NCBI GenBank assembly: GCA_964440525.1
Contig: CAYTTC010000002.1
Span: 62,001 to 126,000, forward strand
DNA length: 64,000 nucleotides
DNA from: DASWJZ01 sp964440525
GTDB taxonomy: Bacteria > Pseudomonadota > Alphaproteobacteria > Rhizobiales > Afifellaceae
Direction of reading: 5' to 3'
Every line of letters begins with the position of its first letter. Position 1 is the stretch's first letter. The notes beneath the pieces were generated by a model that saw only the letters and a program-made list of their open reading frames with translations, searched no databases and was not told the DNA's origin. Made by a program: the position numbers and the translations under genes. Of the stretch, positions 53,797-62,973 are shown in pieces.

Positions 53797-54411
53797 CTAC
53801 CGCGTCCTTGTCAACGCCAGCCACACCCCGCCGCCGATCAACACCCCTCCGCTGGCGCGCGAGAGCCATTTGACCTGCCTCCGCGAGATGCGGTGGCCAG
53901 CGCCGCCGATGAGGATGGCGTAGAGCCCGTCCGAGATGGCGGCGACAGTGATCGCGGTCGCGCCCATGATCAGCACTTGCTGAAAATAGTCGCCCGCCGG
54001 ATCGATGAACTGCGGAAGGAAGGCGCCGAAGAAGACCAGCGTCTTCGGATTGCTGATCGCCACCAGAAATCCTTGCAGGAAGAAGCCGCCGCGCGGCGCT
54101 GGCGCCGCGTGGCGATCGCCGAGAGTGCCGGTCGAGCGGATGAGCTTCACGCCAAGCCAGATCAGATAGGCGGCGCCCGCAAGCCGCACCACCTCGAACC
54201 ACCAGCCGAGCGCCTCGATCAGCGAGGCGAGTCCGAAGCCGACGAGCGCGATCATGAACGCGATGCCGAGCTGCGTGCCCGCTACGTTGAGAAGCCCGGC
54301 CCTGACGCCGTGCGAAAGACTGTTGGCGATGATGAGCGTCACCGTCGGCCCCGGCACGATGATGATGACGACGCAGGCCAGCAGATAGGCGAGGTAAAGT
54401 TCGGGCGACAC
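53797..54411 (-). CDS. LysE/RhtB family amino-acid exporter
   Basis: 204 aa, about six membrane helices. LysE features: VIIIVPGPTVTLIIANSLSHG at the N-terminus and FLVAISNPKTLVFFGAFLPQF. Start GTG 54411 has GGAGGG upstream. Exports amino acids such as lysine, threonine or homoserine lactones; the substrate cannot be told. Convergent with the transglycosylase gene. Confidence 0.92.
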   Translation of the reverse strand: MSPELYLAYLLACVVIIIVPGPTVTLIIANSLSHGVRAGLLNVAGTQLGIAFMIALVGFGLASLIEALGWWFEVVRLAGAAYLIWLGVKLIRSTGTLGDRHAAPAPRGGFFLQGFLVAISNPKTLVFFGAFLPQFIDPAGDYFQQVLIMGATAITVAAISDGLYAILIGGAGHRISRRQVKWLSRASGGVLIGGGVWLALTRTR

Positions 54412-54464
54412 TTCATGCCCTCCGAAAGACTTGGATTACGACGATGGTACGGGAGAGCGCGGCG

Positions 54465-54971
54465 TCAGTAGATTCCCATGTAGTCGCGTTTGCCGACCTC
54501 GACTCCCTTGTGGCGCAGGATGTCGTAGGCGGTGGCCACGTGGAAGAAGAAATTCGGCAGCGCGTTGTGAAGAAGATAGCGCTCCCCCTTCAGTGTGCGC
54601 GGCTGTCCGCCGACGGTAATGGTGATGTCCTTCGCTTCCGAGCCGTCGATCTCGCTCGCCGGCACACTCGCTACGAAGTCGATCGCCTTGGCGATCCGCG
54701 CCTTCAGCTCGTCGAGCGTTGCCTCGGTGTCCTCGAATTTCGGGTTCTCGCGCCCCGAAAGCCGCGCAGACGCGCCCTTGGCATGGTCGGTCGCGATCTG
54801 CACCTGGCGGGAGAGGGGGAACATATCCGGCGCCAGGCTGGCGCTTACCAGCTCCTTTGGGTCGATCCCTTTTGCCTTCGCGTGGGCGGCGGCCTTGTCG
54901 AGATTGGCTGAAAGCGCCTTCAGCATCTGCGTGAAGACGGGCTGTGAGGCCTGGGACATGGAAAGCGGCAT
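54465..54971 (-). CDS. DUF1993 family protein
   Basis: 168 aa, mostly helical, like DinB/DUF1993 proteins: MSQASQPVFTQMLKALSANL, SLAPDMFPLSRQVQIATDHA, and LPNFFFHVATAYDILRHKG near the C-terminus. The His residues at these positions are typical. Function unknown, possibly a thiol-dependent or metal-binding helical bundle. Confidence 0.9.
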   Translation of the reverse strand: MPLSMSQASQPVFTQMLKALSANLDKAAAHAKAKGIDPKELVSASLAPDMFPLSRQVQIATDHAKGASARLSGRENPKFEDTEATLDELKARIAKAIDFVASVPASEIDGSEAKDITITVGGQPRTLKGERYLLHNALPNFFFHVATAYDILRHKGVEVGKRDYMGIY

Positions 54972-55029
54972 TGAATTACTCCCTCGTGTGCCGTGTTCTT
55001 TAGCCGCGGTAGTTTGCCGAAGCTAGCGA

Positions 55030-57096
55030 CTATGCCTCGCCTGCCGGCGTTTCGATCAGGCCGCGCTTTCTGAGCAACGCTTCAGGTTCCGGCATGCGTC
55101 CGCGAAAGCGGCGATAAGCCTCCGCCGGCTCACGCAGATAGCCGGCCGAGTAGACGTAGTCCTTGAGCCGCTTCGCCGTCTCCGGATCGAATATGTCGCC
55201 GGCCTCCTTGAAGGCCGCGAAACCGTCGGCGTCGAGCACCTCCGACCAGAGATAGCTGTAGTAGCCGGCCGCGTAGCCGTCGCCGGAGAAGACATGCGCG
55301 AAGTGCGGTGGCCGATGCCGCATGACGATCGCGTCGGGCATGCCGATCCGTTCGAGCGCTTTCCGCTCGAAGGACGCGATGTCGAAATTATCGGCGTCGA
55401 CAAGGAGATGCAGATCGAGATCGACGAGCGCGCATGCGGCATATTCGACCGTCGCAAAGCCCTGGTTGAAGGTTCGCGCTGCGAGCATGCGCTGCAGCAT
55501 CGCCTCGGGCATCGGCTCGCCGCTGCGGTGGTGCAGCGCGAAGCGGCGGAGCAGCTCGGGCTCCTCCAGCCAATGCTCGAAGAGTTGCGAGGGAAATTCC
55601 ACGAAGTCGGTCGCGACGTTGGTGCCGGAGATCATGCGGTAGGTCACGTCGGAGAGGAGCCCGTGCAGGGCGTGGCCGAATTCGTGAAAAAGCGTCCGCG
55701 CGTCGTCGAAGCTCAGCAGCGTCGAGGCGCCGTCACCGGCCTTGGCGAAGTTCATCACATTGACCACGATCGGGCGGATATCGCCGGCGAGCTTTTCCTG
55801 GCTACGGAACAGGCTCATCCAGGCGCCGCTTCGCTTTGACGTCCGCGCAAAATAATCGCCGAGGAAGAGTCCGACATGTCGGCCATTCGCGTCGCTCACC
55901 TCCCAGGCGCGCACGTCGGGATGATAGAGCGGAACATCGGAGCGCGGTCTGAAGGAGAGGCCAAAAAGCTTTTCGGCCGTGTAGAACGCCGCCTCGATGA
56001 TCTGATCAAGCTGGAGATACGGCTTGATCGCGCCGTCGTCGAAATCGAATTCGGCTTTTCGCCGCTTCTCCGCGTAGAAGCGCCAGTCCCACGGCGCGAG
56101 TGCAAAATTCCCGCCTTCGGCCTGGATCAGGGCCTGCAGCGCCGCGCCTTCGCGAAGCGCCTTATCCCGCGCCCGCGTCCAGACGGAATTCAATAGACCG
56201 AGCGCCGCCTCCGGTGTTTTCGCCATGGTGTCGTCGAGGCGGAACTGCGCAAAGTTTTCATAGCCGAGCAGCTTCGCGCGCTCGACCCGCAGCTGCACCA
56301 TTTCGGCGATGATCGCCCGGTTGTCGCTGGCGCCGCCATTTTCCCCCCGTGAAAGCCAGGCCTTGAAGGCCGCCTCGCGGAGATCGCGGCGGGTGGAGAA
56401 TTGCAGGAACGGCTCGATTGAGGAGCGCGACAGTGTAATCACGCGCCTGTCCGTCATGCCGCGCTCAGCCGCCGCCTTCGCCGCTGACTCGAGCTGCGCT
56501 TCGGAAAGGCCGGCGAGATCCGCTTCGCCGTCGAGAGCAAGCGCATAGGCGCGCTCGTCGGCGAGCACATTCTGCCCGAACTGCGTGCCGAGCACGGCGA
56601 GCCGCTCGGTGATCTCGGCATGCCGCTTCTTCTTCTCCGGCGCGAGCCCTGCGCCCTGGCGGACGAAGGCCAGATGCAGGCGTTCGAGCACACGCGCCTG
56701 CTCAGCCGAAAGTCCGAGCGCCGCCTCGCGCTCCTTCAGAGTGGCCACGCGGCGGAAGAGGGGCTCGTTCAGATAGATCGCCGATTTGTGCTTGGCGAGG
56801 ATCGGCGCCACGTCGCGCTCGATCTTCTCCAGCGCGTCGTTGGTGTCGGCGCCGGAGAGGTTGAAGAAGACGGCGGAAACGCGCCTGAGCGTTCTCCCGC
56901 TCATTTCGAACGCCTCGACCGTATTGGCGAAGGTCGGTTCGCCGTCATTGCCGGCGATCGCCGCGATCTCTCGCTCATGCTCGACGAGTGCCGCGTCGAA
57001 GGCAGGACGAAAATGCTCCGGCGCGATCTCCGAAAAGGGGGGCGCGCCGAACGGCGCCGTCCACTCCTTCAACAAGGGATTCTCGGCCATCGTCAT
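55030..57096 (-). CDS. M3 family metallopeptidase (Dcp/oligopeptidase A)
   Basis: 688 aa, full length for the family. The zinc site is FHEFGHALHGLL (near residue 470), with the third ligand further on in LEEPELLRRFALHHRSGEPM-type sequence. Others: PVVVNVMNF-like IVVNVMNFAKAG and YAAGYYSYLWSEVLDADGF. It degrades oligopeptides in the cytoplasm (OpdA) or removes dipeptides (Dcp); no signal peptide is seen. Confidence 0.94.
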   Translation of the reverse strand: MTMAENPLLKEWTAPFGAPPFSEIAPEHFRPAFDAALVEHEREIAAIAGNDGEPTFANTVEAFEMSGRTLRRVSAVFFNLSGADTNDALEKIERDVAPILAKHKSAIYLNEPLFRRVATLKEREAALGLSAEQARVLERLHLAFVRQGAGLAPEKKKRHAEITERLAVLGTQFGQNVLADERAYALALDGEADLAGLSEAQLESAAKAAAERGMTDRRVITLSRSSIEPFLQFSTRRDLREAAFKAWLSRGENGGASDNRAIIAEMVQLRVERAKLLGYENFAQFRLDDTMAKTPEAALGLLNSVWTRARDKALREGAALQALIQAEGGNFALAPWDWRFYAEKRRKAEFDFDDGAIKPYLQLDQIIEAAFYTAEKLFGLSFRPRSDVPLYHPDVRAWEVSDANGRHVGLFLGDYFARTSKRSGAWMSLFRSQEKLAGDIRPIVVNVMNFAKAGDGASTLLSFDDARTLFHEFGHALHGLLSDVTYRMISGTNVATDFVEFPSQLFEHWLEEPELLRRFALHHRSGEPMPEAMLQRMLAARTFNQGFATVEYAACALVDLDLHLLVDADNFDIASFERKALERIGMPDAIVMRHRPPHFAHVFSGDGYAAGYYSYLWSEVLDADGFAAFKEAGDIFDPETAKRLKDYVYSAGYLREPAEAYRRFRGRMPEPEALLRKRGLIETPAGEA

Positions 57097-57585
57097 TGCA
57101 TCTCTCCCGCGGCGTTGCCGCTCGTGTTGGTGTCAGGGCCCGCCCGCGCCGCCCTCCAGCCCAAGCGTCGCGCCAGGTTGCTTGCTCGCCTGCGCGGAAG
57201 CCGATGCCTGCGGAAAGCCGGCCCCGCGCCAAAGCCGGGAGAGCGAGCACCGCCGTGACGAAGGGGGCGAGAAGGAACGCATCGCGGCCATGTAGTCGGT
57301 GCCGGAGAAAACCTCAAATCTCGGCGAACAGCGTGGCGTTTTTGCCGCGATCGGATTCTAGCGGGCGTGGAATCCGCCGTCGATCGGCGGCAGAGCGCTG
57401 CGAAAGTGCGGGGATTGCGCTGGACATACGGCGGCCGATGGTCTTAGGAATACAACTTACACATGTATCATGGCGGAAACACTCGTATTGCGACAGAATG
57501 AAAACACTGTCGCAAGCCGGCTTGGACACGCCGCGGCGGCAGGAATTCGACCCGGTCAATACCTCTCAACAAATCGGAGATTGCC
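57097..57585. other. Intergenic region (489 bp)
   Basis: Between the M3 peptidase (minus) and a secreted-protein gene (plus). On the minus strand about 57140-57290 reads, after a frame change, like a signal peptide (F-V-T-A-V-L-A-L-P-A-L-A) with no recognisable mature part, so it may be gene debris. The right part (57440-57500, ACAACTTACACATGTATCATGG) is AT-richer and may hold the plus-strand promoter. Nothing further supported. Confidence 0.35.
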
Positions 57586-58188
57586 ATGACTTTGATGATG
57601 AAAACTTTGGCCGGAGGTACAGCCTTTCTATTGTCGGCCGCGGTTTCAATTAGCTTTGCGGCGGCGGAGGATGCGTTCAAGCCAGGTAAACCGAACGCGA
57701 AAATCCCATGCCCGCATCCGAGCTCTGTCGCCCTCGTGCTAAACACGCCGAACCCGGTGTCTTCCGAATTTCCGGGTCAGCCCCCGCCGGTCCTGGCCGG
57801 GCTCGGTGACACGACCTTGAACCGACCATTCCGCCATACCTTTGCGTGGCCAGAGCCAGAAGGTTTCTGTTGCGAGATCACGAGTGCGAAGTTGGTGGTC
57901 GACCTGATCGCCAACGGCCCCGGCAACGGAAACGATTCGATTGGCATCTATAGTGGCGTCAACGTTTCTGGCATGGGCGGCTATATCTATCATTCTGGGT
58001 CACCGGGACCCGCGCAGGTGCCAGATGTTGCCACGGGCACGTCGAAAACGATCATCTGTCAGATGAACGCGGCGGCCCTGAACAACATGAACACCGACCA
58101 TAGCCTGAGCTTGGGAATTCAGGACGACACACTCGTCAAATCGGTGACCCTGACGATCGACGCCTGCTGTGTCACCGCCTTCAAATGA
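57586..58188 (+). CDS. Secreted Cys-rich protein of unknown function
   Basis: 200 aa with a signal peptide (T-A-F-L-L-S-A-A-V-S-I-S-F-A-A-A). The mature part contains CPHPSSVALVLNTPNPVS, a C-C pair (EGFCCEITSAKLVVDLIANG), GNGNDSIGIYSG and a closing C-C (TIDACCVTAFK). The pattern suggests a disulfide-stabilised beta protein. GGAGATTGCC precedes the ATG. I do not recognise the family, and neighbours give no clue. Confidence 0.7.
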   Translation: MTLMMKTLAGGTAFLLSAAVSISFAAAEDAFKPGKPNAKIPCPHPSSVALVLNTPNPVSSEFPGQPPPVLAGLGDTTLNRPFRHTFAWPEPEGFCCEITSAKLVVDLIANGPGNGNDSIGIYSGVNVSGMGGYIYHSGSPGPAQVPDVATGTSKTIICQMNAAALNNMNTDHSLSLGIQDDTLVKSVTLTIDACCVTAFK

Positions 58189-58221
58189 CGACGTCCCGAC
58201 CTGGATCCAGTCGCACATCCC

Positions 58222-58947
58222 TCAGCGTGCGCGAAAACCGCCGTCGACCGTGAGCGAGGCGCCGGTCACCATCGAGGCGCGCGGGCTGAGCAGGTAGAGA
58301 ATCGCATCCGCCACCTCCTCCGGTTCGACGAAGCGGCCGAGCGGAATGCGCGAAAGCATCGAATTCGCCTTTTCCGGGTCGCTCCACGCCTTGATCGCCA
58401 TTGGCGTCAGCGTCACCACCGGGTTCACGCTGTTAACGCGGATGCCGTGCGCTCCGAGTTCGACGGCCATGACCCGCGTCATGGCGTCGAGCGCGCCTTT
58501 GGTCGCGCAGTAGGCGGTGTGCTGCGGCACGCCCTGGAGCGACGCCATGGAGGAGACGTTGACGATCGCCCCCTTATGGCCGCGGCGGATCATGTCGCGC
58601 GCGCATTCCTGCGCGACGATCATCGGCGCCCTGGCGTTGACGCTCATCAGCCAATCGAAGGTCTCGACCTTCACGTCCAGGAACGAGTCGAGCTGCGTCG
58701 TGCCGGCATTGTTGACGAGGAGATCGATGGGCTGGGCGGCGATTGCGGCCGAGCGCGTCGCGACCGGATCGGCGAGGTCGCAATGGATCGTGCGGCAGCC
58801 ATATTCGGCCTCGAGGCTTTCGAGGTCGCTCCTGGTGCGCGACAGCGCAATCACCTCCGCTCCTTCCGCCACCAGCCGCTCCACGACCGAGCGCCCGATC
58901 CCCTTTCCGGCGCCTGTGACGAGCGCCCTCTGACCCTGAAACTCCAT
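58222..58947 (-). CDS. SDR oxidoreductase, L-xylulose reductase-like
   Basis: 241 aa from ATG 58947 (GGAGG upstream). The NADP-binding motif is VTGAGKGIGRSVVE, then LLVNNAGTTQL, and the catalytic Ser133, Tyr146 and Lys150 (HTAYCATKGALD). The whole is close to DCXR/L-xylulose reductases (ALSRTRSDLESL, WSDPEKANSMLSRIPLGRF, LTVDGGF). It probably reduces a keto-sugar or small carbonyl. Confidence 0.88.
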   Translation of the reverse strand: MEFQGQRALVTGAGKGIGRSVVERLVAEGAEVIALSRTRSDLESLEAEYGCRTIHCDLADPVATRSAAIAAQPIDLLVNNAGTTQLDSFLDVKVETFDWLMSVNARAPMIVAQECARDMIRRGHKGAIVNVSSMASLQGVPQHTAYCATKGALDAMTRVMAVELGAHGIRVNSVNPVVTLTPMAIKAWSDPEKANSMLSRIPLGRFVEPEEVADAILYLLSPRASMVTGASLTVDGGFRAR

Positions 58948-59106
58948 CCGATCCTCCCATCGCTTCCCGCCTGTGCCGACCGGCTGAAACGGACCGGTCG
59001 CGGTATTATAGCGCGGCCCGCGGCGCCCCAAGCTCTGCGCAATCGCTCCGCGGCCGGCAAGAGCCCCTTAATGCTTGCATGCGAGGTTTCGGACGCGAGG
59101 TCGCCG

Positions 59107-59601
59107 ATGGCCGTCTTCGAATCCGGTTTGACGTCAGTCCCAGCCCGCCGCATCGGGTGGGGCGCCGGCGGTATTTTCGTCGCGGCCTTGCTGCTCTGGG
59201 CGGCGCTCTACGCCTCCGGCGTCTTTCCCTGGCTCGGCTATTCCTGGCTGAAGCGCGAGTCCTTTGGCGCGGGTCCATTCAGTGTCATCGGCGAGAACCA
59301 GGCCGGGACGAGCTTCGGCCTGAGCACGCTGCTCTTTCTCAAGGGGCAGGAGATCGTCGTCGACTACGCCGCCGAAATCCGCGCCGGCAGCCTCCGGCTC
59401 TATGTCTACGACATTGGGAAAACCGGGCAGGGCGCGGGCGGGTCGCACTATGTGACGCAAACGGGGTCGGGCGTCTGGACCTACAATGTGCCGAAAACCG
59501 GTCTCTACACGATTTCAATCGGGCCCTCGGTCACGCAGGGCGCCGGCCGCGGCTTCGACCTGAGCTATCGCGTCTGGTGGGGCGCTCGCCCGGCGCGGTG
59601 A
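59107..59601 (+). CDS. Membrane-anchored protein of unknown function
   Basis: 164 aa from ATG 59107 (GAGG upstream). One membrane helix near the N-terminus (GIFVAALLLWAALYASGVF) is followed by a soluble beta-type domain (VVDYAAEIRAGSLRLYVYDI, SGVWTYNVPKTGLYTISIGP, GFDLSYRVWWG) that looks like a small jelly-roll or carbohydrate-binding-like fold. Family not identified. Convergent with the MFS gene. Confidence 0.68.
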   Translation: MAVFESGLTSVPARRIGWGAGGIFVAALLLWAALYASGVFPWLGYSWLKRESFGAGPFSVIGENQAGTSFGLSTLLFLKGQEIVVDYAAEIRAGSLRLYVYDIGKTGQGAGGSHYVTQTGSGVWTYNVPKTGLYTISIGPSVTQGAGRGFDLSYRVWWGARPAR

Positions 59602-59604
59602 CGT

Positions 59605-60876
59605 TCAGGCGTGCCTTCGCTGCCGAAGGTCGGGCAGGAAGATGGTGAGAAGCCCGATCGCCGGCAGGAACGAGCAGACCTTGAAGACGAAATCGATGCT
59701 GGTGGCGTCGGCGAGCCATCCGAGCACCGCCGCGCCGATGCCGCCCATGCCGAAGGCGACGCCGAAGAAGATCCCGGAGATCATTCCCACGCGTCCCGGC
59801 ACCAGCTCCTGCGCGAACACAACGATAGTCGAAAAGGCCGTCGCCATGATCACCCCAATCATCACGACGAGCACACCGGTCCAGAAGAGGTTCGCGTACG
59901 GCAGCATGAGCGCGAAGGGCAGCGCACCCAGGATCGAGAACCAGATGACGAGCTTTCGCCCGAAGCGATCGCCGAGCGGCCCGCCGAAGAAAGTGCCGGC
60001 CGCCACCGCCGCGAGGAACATGAAGAGATGCAGCTGCGAAGCCTGCACCGAAAGGCCGAACTTATGGATGACGAAGAACGTGTAGTAGCTGGTGAGGCAG
60101 GCCATGTAGAAGAATTTCGAGAAGACCAGCACGAGCAGGATTGCGATAGACGCTTTCACGCGCCGCGAGGTGAGCCCGTGCTGGCTTGCGAGCTTCGCCT
60201 TACCTGCGGCGAGATGCCCGACGATCTGCTGCTTGTACCAGCGGCCGACTTGCGACAGCACCAGGATGGCGAGGAGCGCCACCAGCGAGAACCAGGCGAT
60301 CGAGCCCTGGCCGCCGGGTATGACGACGAAGGCGGCGGCGAGCGGTCCGAGCGCCGAACCGACATTGCCGCCGACCTGAAAAGTCGATTGGGCGAGGCCG
60401 TAGCGGCCGCCCGACGCCATGCGCGCAACGCGCGAGGATTCCGGATGGAACACCGCGGAGCCGAGCCCAACGAGAGCCGCCGCCAGAAGAATCTCGCCGA
60501 AGCTGGAGGCGAGCGAGAGAAATACCAGGCCGGCGAGCGAAAAACCCATGCCGATGGCAAGCGAATAGGGCTTTGGGCGGCGGTCCGCATAGAACCCGAC
60601 GACCGGCTGCAGCAGCGAGGCGGTCAGCTGGAAGGTGAGGGTGATCAAGCCGATCTGCGTGTAGCTCAGCCGAAAAGAGTCTTTTAGGAACGGATAGATC
60701 GCCGGCATCAACGACTGAATCGTGTCGTTGAGCATGTGGGAGAAGGAGATCGCGAGGAGAATAGCGGTCACCGGGCCCGCTGCTGCGGCCGCCGCGCCGG
60801 TGGCGGCGCTCTTCTCGTTGACGGCGCTGTGCTTGTTCACGCTCGTGGCTCGGGAGGGATTTTGTGCCGGTTCCAT
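59605..60876 (-). CDS. MFS transporter, fosmidomycin-resistance (Fsr) type
   Basis: 423 aa with 12 predicted helices. FSHMLNDTIQSLMPAIYPFL, SYTQIGLITLTFQLTASLLQ and GLGSAVFHPESSRVARMASG are characteristic of the Fsr subfamily, proton-driven drug efflux pumps. An Ala-rich N-terminal leader of about 35 residues precedes the first helix. Its real substrate is unknown. Confidence 0.92.
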   Translation of the reverse strand: MEPAQNPSRATSVNKHSAVNEKSAATGAAAAAAGPVTAILLAISFSHMLNDTIQSLMPAIYPFLKDSFRLSYTQIGLITLTFQLTASLLQPVVGFYADRRPKPYSLAIGMGFSLAGLVFLSLASSFGEILLAAALVGLGSAVFHPESSRVARMASGGRYGLAQSTFQVGGNVGSALGPLAAAFVVIPGGQGSIAWFSLVALLAILVLSQVGRWYKQQIVGHLAAGKAKLASQHGLTSRRVKASIAILLVLVFSKFFYMACLTSYYTFFVIHKFGLSVQASQLHLFMFLAAVAAGTFFGGPLGDRFGRKLVIWFSILGALPFALMLPYANLFWTGVLVVMIGVIMATAFSTIVVFAQELVPGRVGMISGIFFGVAFGMGGIGAAVLGWLADATSIDFVFKVCSFLPAIGLLTIFLPDLRQRRHA

Positions 60877-60924
60877 AGGCTGCTTCGTTGAGCGGCGTCT
60901 ACAGCGTCGCTCCGCTTAGCCGGC

Positions 60925-61689
60925 TCAGCGCGCTGAGAACGCTTCCAGATAGCCGATGAGCCGCCGCTCGAATTCGCTCTGCCCAAAGGGAAGGGTGGCG
61001 AGCCACTCCGCCGGGCACGCCTCGATCAGGCTTGGCGCAGCTCCGATCGCCACGGCGACGTCCGCAGAGCCGAGGTCGGCAGACTCAGTCGCGCGGGACG
61101 TGCCGGCAAGAAAATGGTTCGCCGGAAGCGCGAAGGGGAAGGGACCGCGCCCTAGGGCGATCCGGTTCACGAAGAGGCACGAGCCGTGATCTATCGCGAA
61201 GGTTCCCTGCGGGCTCCGGAGCAGGTTCGGGTTTTTCGCGGTCCTATCGACGTTCTGCAGCAGCCGGTCGGCGAGGGCGAGGTGCGAAAGGAAATTCGGC
61301 GGCAGATCGGCGAGATCGCCGGGACCAAGCGCGCCAGCATCGGGAATGACGGCGATGCCGAGGTTCCAGCCGGAGCTTCTCTGCACCAGGTCGTCGAATT
61401 CATCCGTGCCGACCTGCCAAGGAAAATTCTCCGGCAGAAAAAGCGGTCGCGCGGGCGGAACGGAGAGGCCGACGCGCTCGGCGATCCCGTTCGCCAAAAA
61501 TTCCGTCAAGAGGCCACGCCGGCCGGCCCCCGCCCCGGCGAGCTTCAGCACGAACCGCTCGCCGTCGCCAGTTTCCACGTAGGCAGGCGAGGAGCTACCG
61601 GTGCGGATGACCTCGTGCAGCTGTGCGATCGTCTCGGCGTTGGAGGGTCGCTCTGTTCCGCCAGGGCCCTCGCTATGTTCCTTTTGCAT
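60925..61689 (-). CDS. HipA-like kinase family protein
   Basis: 254 aa. It resembles compact HipA-type kinase proteins lacking the N-terminal HipA subdomain: A-Y-V-E-T-G-D-G-E-R-F-V-L-K (ATP-binding Lys), RGLLTEFLANGIAERVGLSVPP, LADRLLQNVDRTAKNPNLL (catalytic-loop-like Asp and Asn) and FAIDHGSCLF (metal-binding Asp). No HipB antitoxin is adjacent. Its start overlaps the host-attachment gene by 17 bases, implying co-expression. Confidence 0.8.
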   Translation of the reverse strand: MQKEHSEGPGGTERPSNAETIAQLHEVIRTGSSSPAYVETGDGERFVLKLAGAGAGRRGLLTEFLANGIAERVGLSVPPARPLFLPENFPWQVGTDEFDDLVQRSSGWNLGIAVIPDAGALGPGDLADLPPNFLSHLALADRLLQNVDRTAKNPNLLRSPQGTFAIDHGSCLFVNRIALGRGPFPFALPANHFLAGTSRATESADLGSADVAVAIGAAPSLIEACPAEWLATLPFGQSEFERRLIGYLEAFSAR

Positions 61690-62086
61690 GAACCAGCGCG
61701 GCTTCCAGCTCGGCGAGCGGTCGGTCGATCAGGTCCTTGTCGAGCTCGGCGAGGATCTTGTCCGCGAGCGTCTTGTGATAGTGGCGGCGCAGCTCACCGA
61801 GCGCCCGCGGCGCAGCGACGACAACAAGATGGTCGATCTTCCCTTCGATCGCCTGATGGTTCAGCCAGTCGGCGACAGCGGCGATGAAGCTGTCCTCCTC
61901 GATGAGTTGGTCGTCGGGATTGGCGGCGCTCGATCGATGTCGTTTGCCGGAATCCTTGCTGTGACCCTCGAGCTTCGGCGTGGGGAGCAGGATCAGCTTC
62001 GGATGCGTCTCCTCGCCGGTGTTGCGATAGAGTTTCAGATTGGCGCCGTCGGCGACGGCGACGAGGGTGCCGTGAGGGATCAGCAT
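61673..62086 (-). CDS. Host attachment family protein
   Basis: 137 aa from ATG 62086 (GGAG 8 bases upstream). Family features: TLVAVADGANLKLYRNTGEE, a central polar stretch with S-A-A-N-P-D-D-Q, then FIAAVADWLNHQ and LVVVAAPRALGELRRHYHKT with LADKILAELDKDL. The family was named from Agrobacterium attachment mutants and is similar to baeRF/eRF1-like domains. The exact role is unsettled. Co-transcribed with the HipA-like kinase gene. Confidence 0.87.
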   Translation of the reverse strand: MLIPHGTLVAVADGANLKLYRNTGEETHPKLILLPTPKLEGHSKDSGKRHRSSAANPDDQLIEEDSFIAAVADWLNHQAIEGKIDHLVVVAAPRALGELRRHYHKTLADKILAELDKDLIDRPLAELEAALVHAKGT

Positions 62087-62367
62087 TTGGGTTCTCCATT
62101 GCGCGGACGGCGCGGCGGTTGGTCCGGCCGCAACGCGCTCCACGCTTTTTGGTTGCCGAACCGGGCGCTTTCAATCATAGGCAAGAGCAGCACACGCTCA
62201 TAGATTTGCCGCGAGGATGATTTCCGCCCTTGCGCAAGGCGAAGACAATGCGGATCATTCCCGCTGATTGCCGATAAGCCCATATCCTGCGCCAAGTCGC
62301 AACGCGCCGGCTTTGCGCTAGCGCAAACGACGCGGCGAACTCGATCGATCTGAAGCCTGACAGACCC

Positions 62368-62601
62368 ATGCCAAGACCACCCGACCGCAGACGACCGATG
62401 GACCCGCGCGAGCGGGCCGAGGCCGCTTTCAAGACCGCGACCACGAAGACCGCTGAGTCCGCCCCGTCCACCGCGCTTCCCGCCGGCAAGGAGCTCGTCT
62501 CGCTCCGCGTCGATCGCGACGTGCTCGAGCATTTTCAGGAAGGCGGGCCGGACTGGCAGGAGCGGATGAACGCGGCATTGCGGAAAGCGGCGGGCAAGTA
62601 G
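62368..62601 (+). CDS. Orphan BrnA-like antitoxin
   Basis: 77 aa. The C-terminal half (ELVSLRVDRDVLEHFQEGGP, then WQERMNAALRKAAG) is the BrnA C-terminal signature; the N-terminal half is polar (DPRERAEAAFKTATTKT). No BrnT gene lies on either side, so it is an orphan. ATG 62398 is a possible alternative start. Confidence 0.78.
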   Translation: MPRPPDRRRPMDPRERAEAAFKTATTKTAESAPSTALPAGKELVSLRVDRDVLEHFQEGGPDWQERMNAALRKAAGK

Positions 62602-62625
62602 CGCTTGCCTAAAGGCCGATACGCC

Positions 62626-62919
62626 ATGCCGCATTTCTTTCTAAAACTCATACCGCCGCGCCCGACTTTCGCCACCGACATGACGGAGGCGGAGAGACAG
62701 GCGATGCAGGCGCACGCGGCCTATCTCACGACGCTTCTCGACGACGGTCGCGGTGTGGCCTTCGGGCCGGTGTTCGATCCAAATGGCGTGTTCGGCATGG
62801 GGATCGTCGAGGCGGCGGACGAGGCGGCCGGCCGCGCCATCACCGCCAAAGACCCGGCGGTCCTCGCCGGCGTCGGCCGCTACGAGATTTTTCCGATGCG
62901 GTTGCTGAAGAAGGGGTAG
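62626..62919 (+). CDS. YciI-like protein
   Basis: 97 aa from ATG 62626 (AAGG upstream). Begins P-H-F-F-L-K-L-I-P-P-R-P-T-F, then MTEAERQAMQAHAAYLTTLL and G-V-A-F-G-P-V-F-D-P, a YciI-type ferredoxin-like fold with the conserved His and Asp-containing loops. Proposed to be small enzymes or binding proteins; function unknown. Confidence 0.85.
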   Translation: MPHFFLKLIPPRPTFATDMTEAERQAMQAHAAYLTTLLDDGRGVAFGPVFDPNGVFGMGIVEAADEAAGRAITAKDPAVLAGVGRYEIFPMRLLKKG

Positions 62920-62973
62920 GAACACCTCACCTAGCTTCCGCGTTTCAGACCGACACGCATCAGGGAGGCGGTC

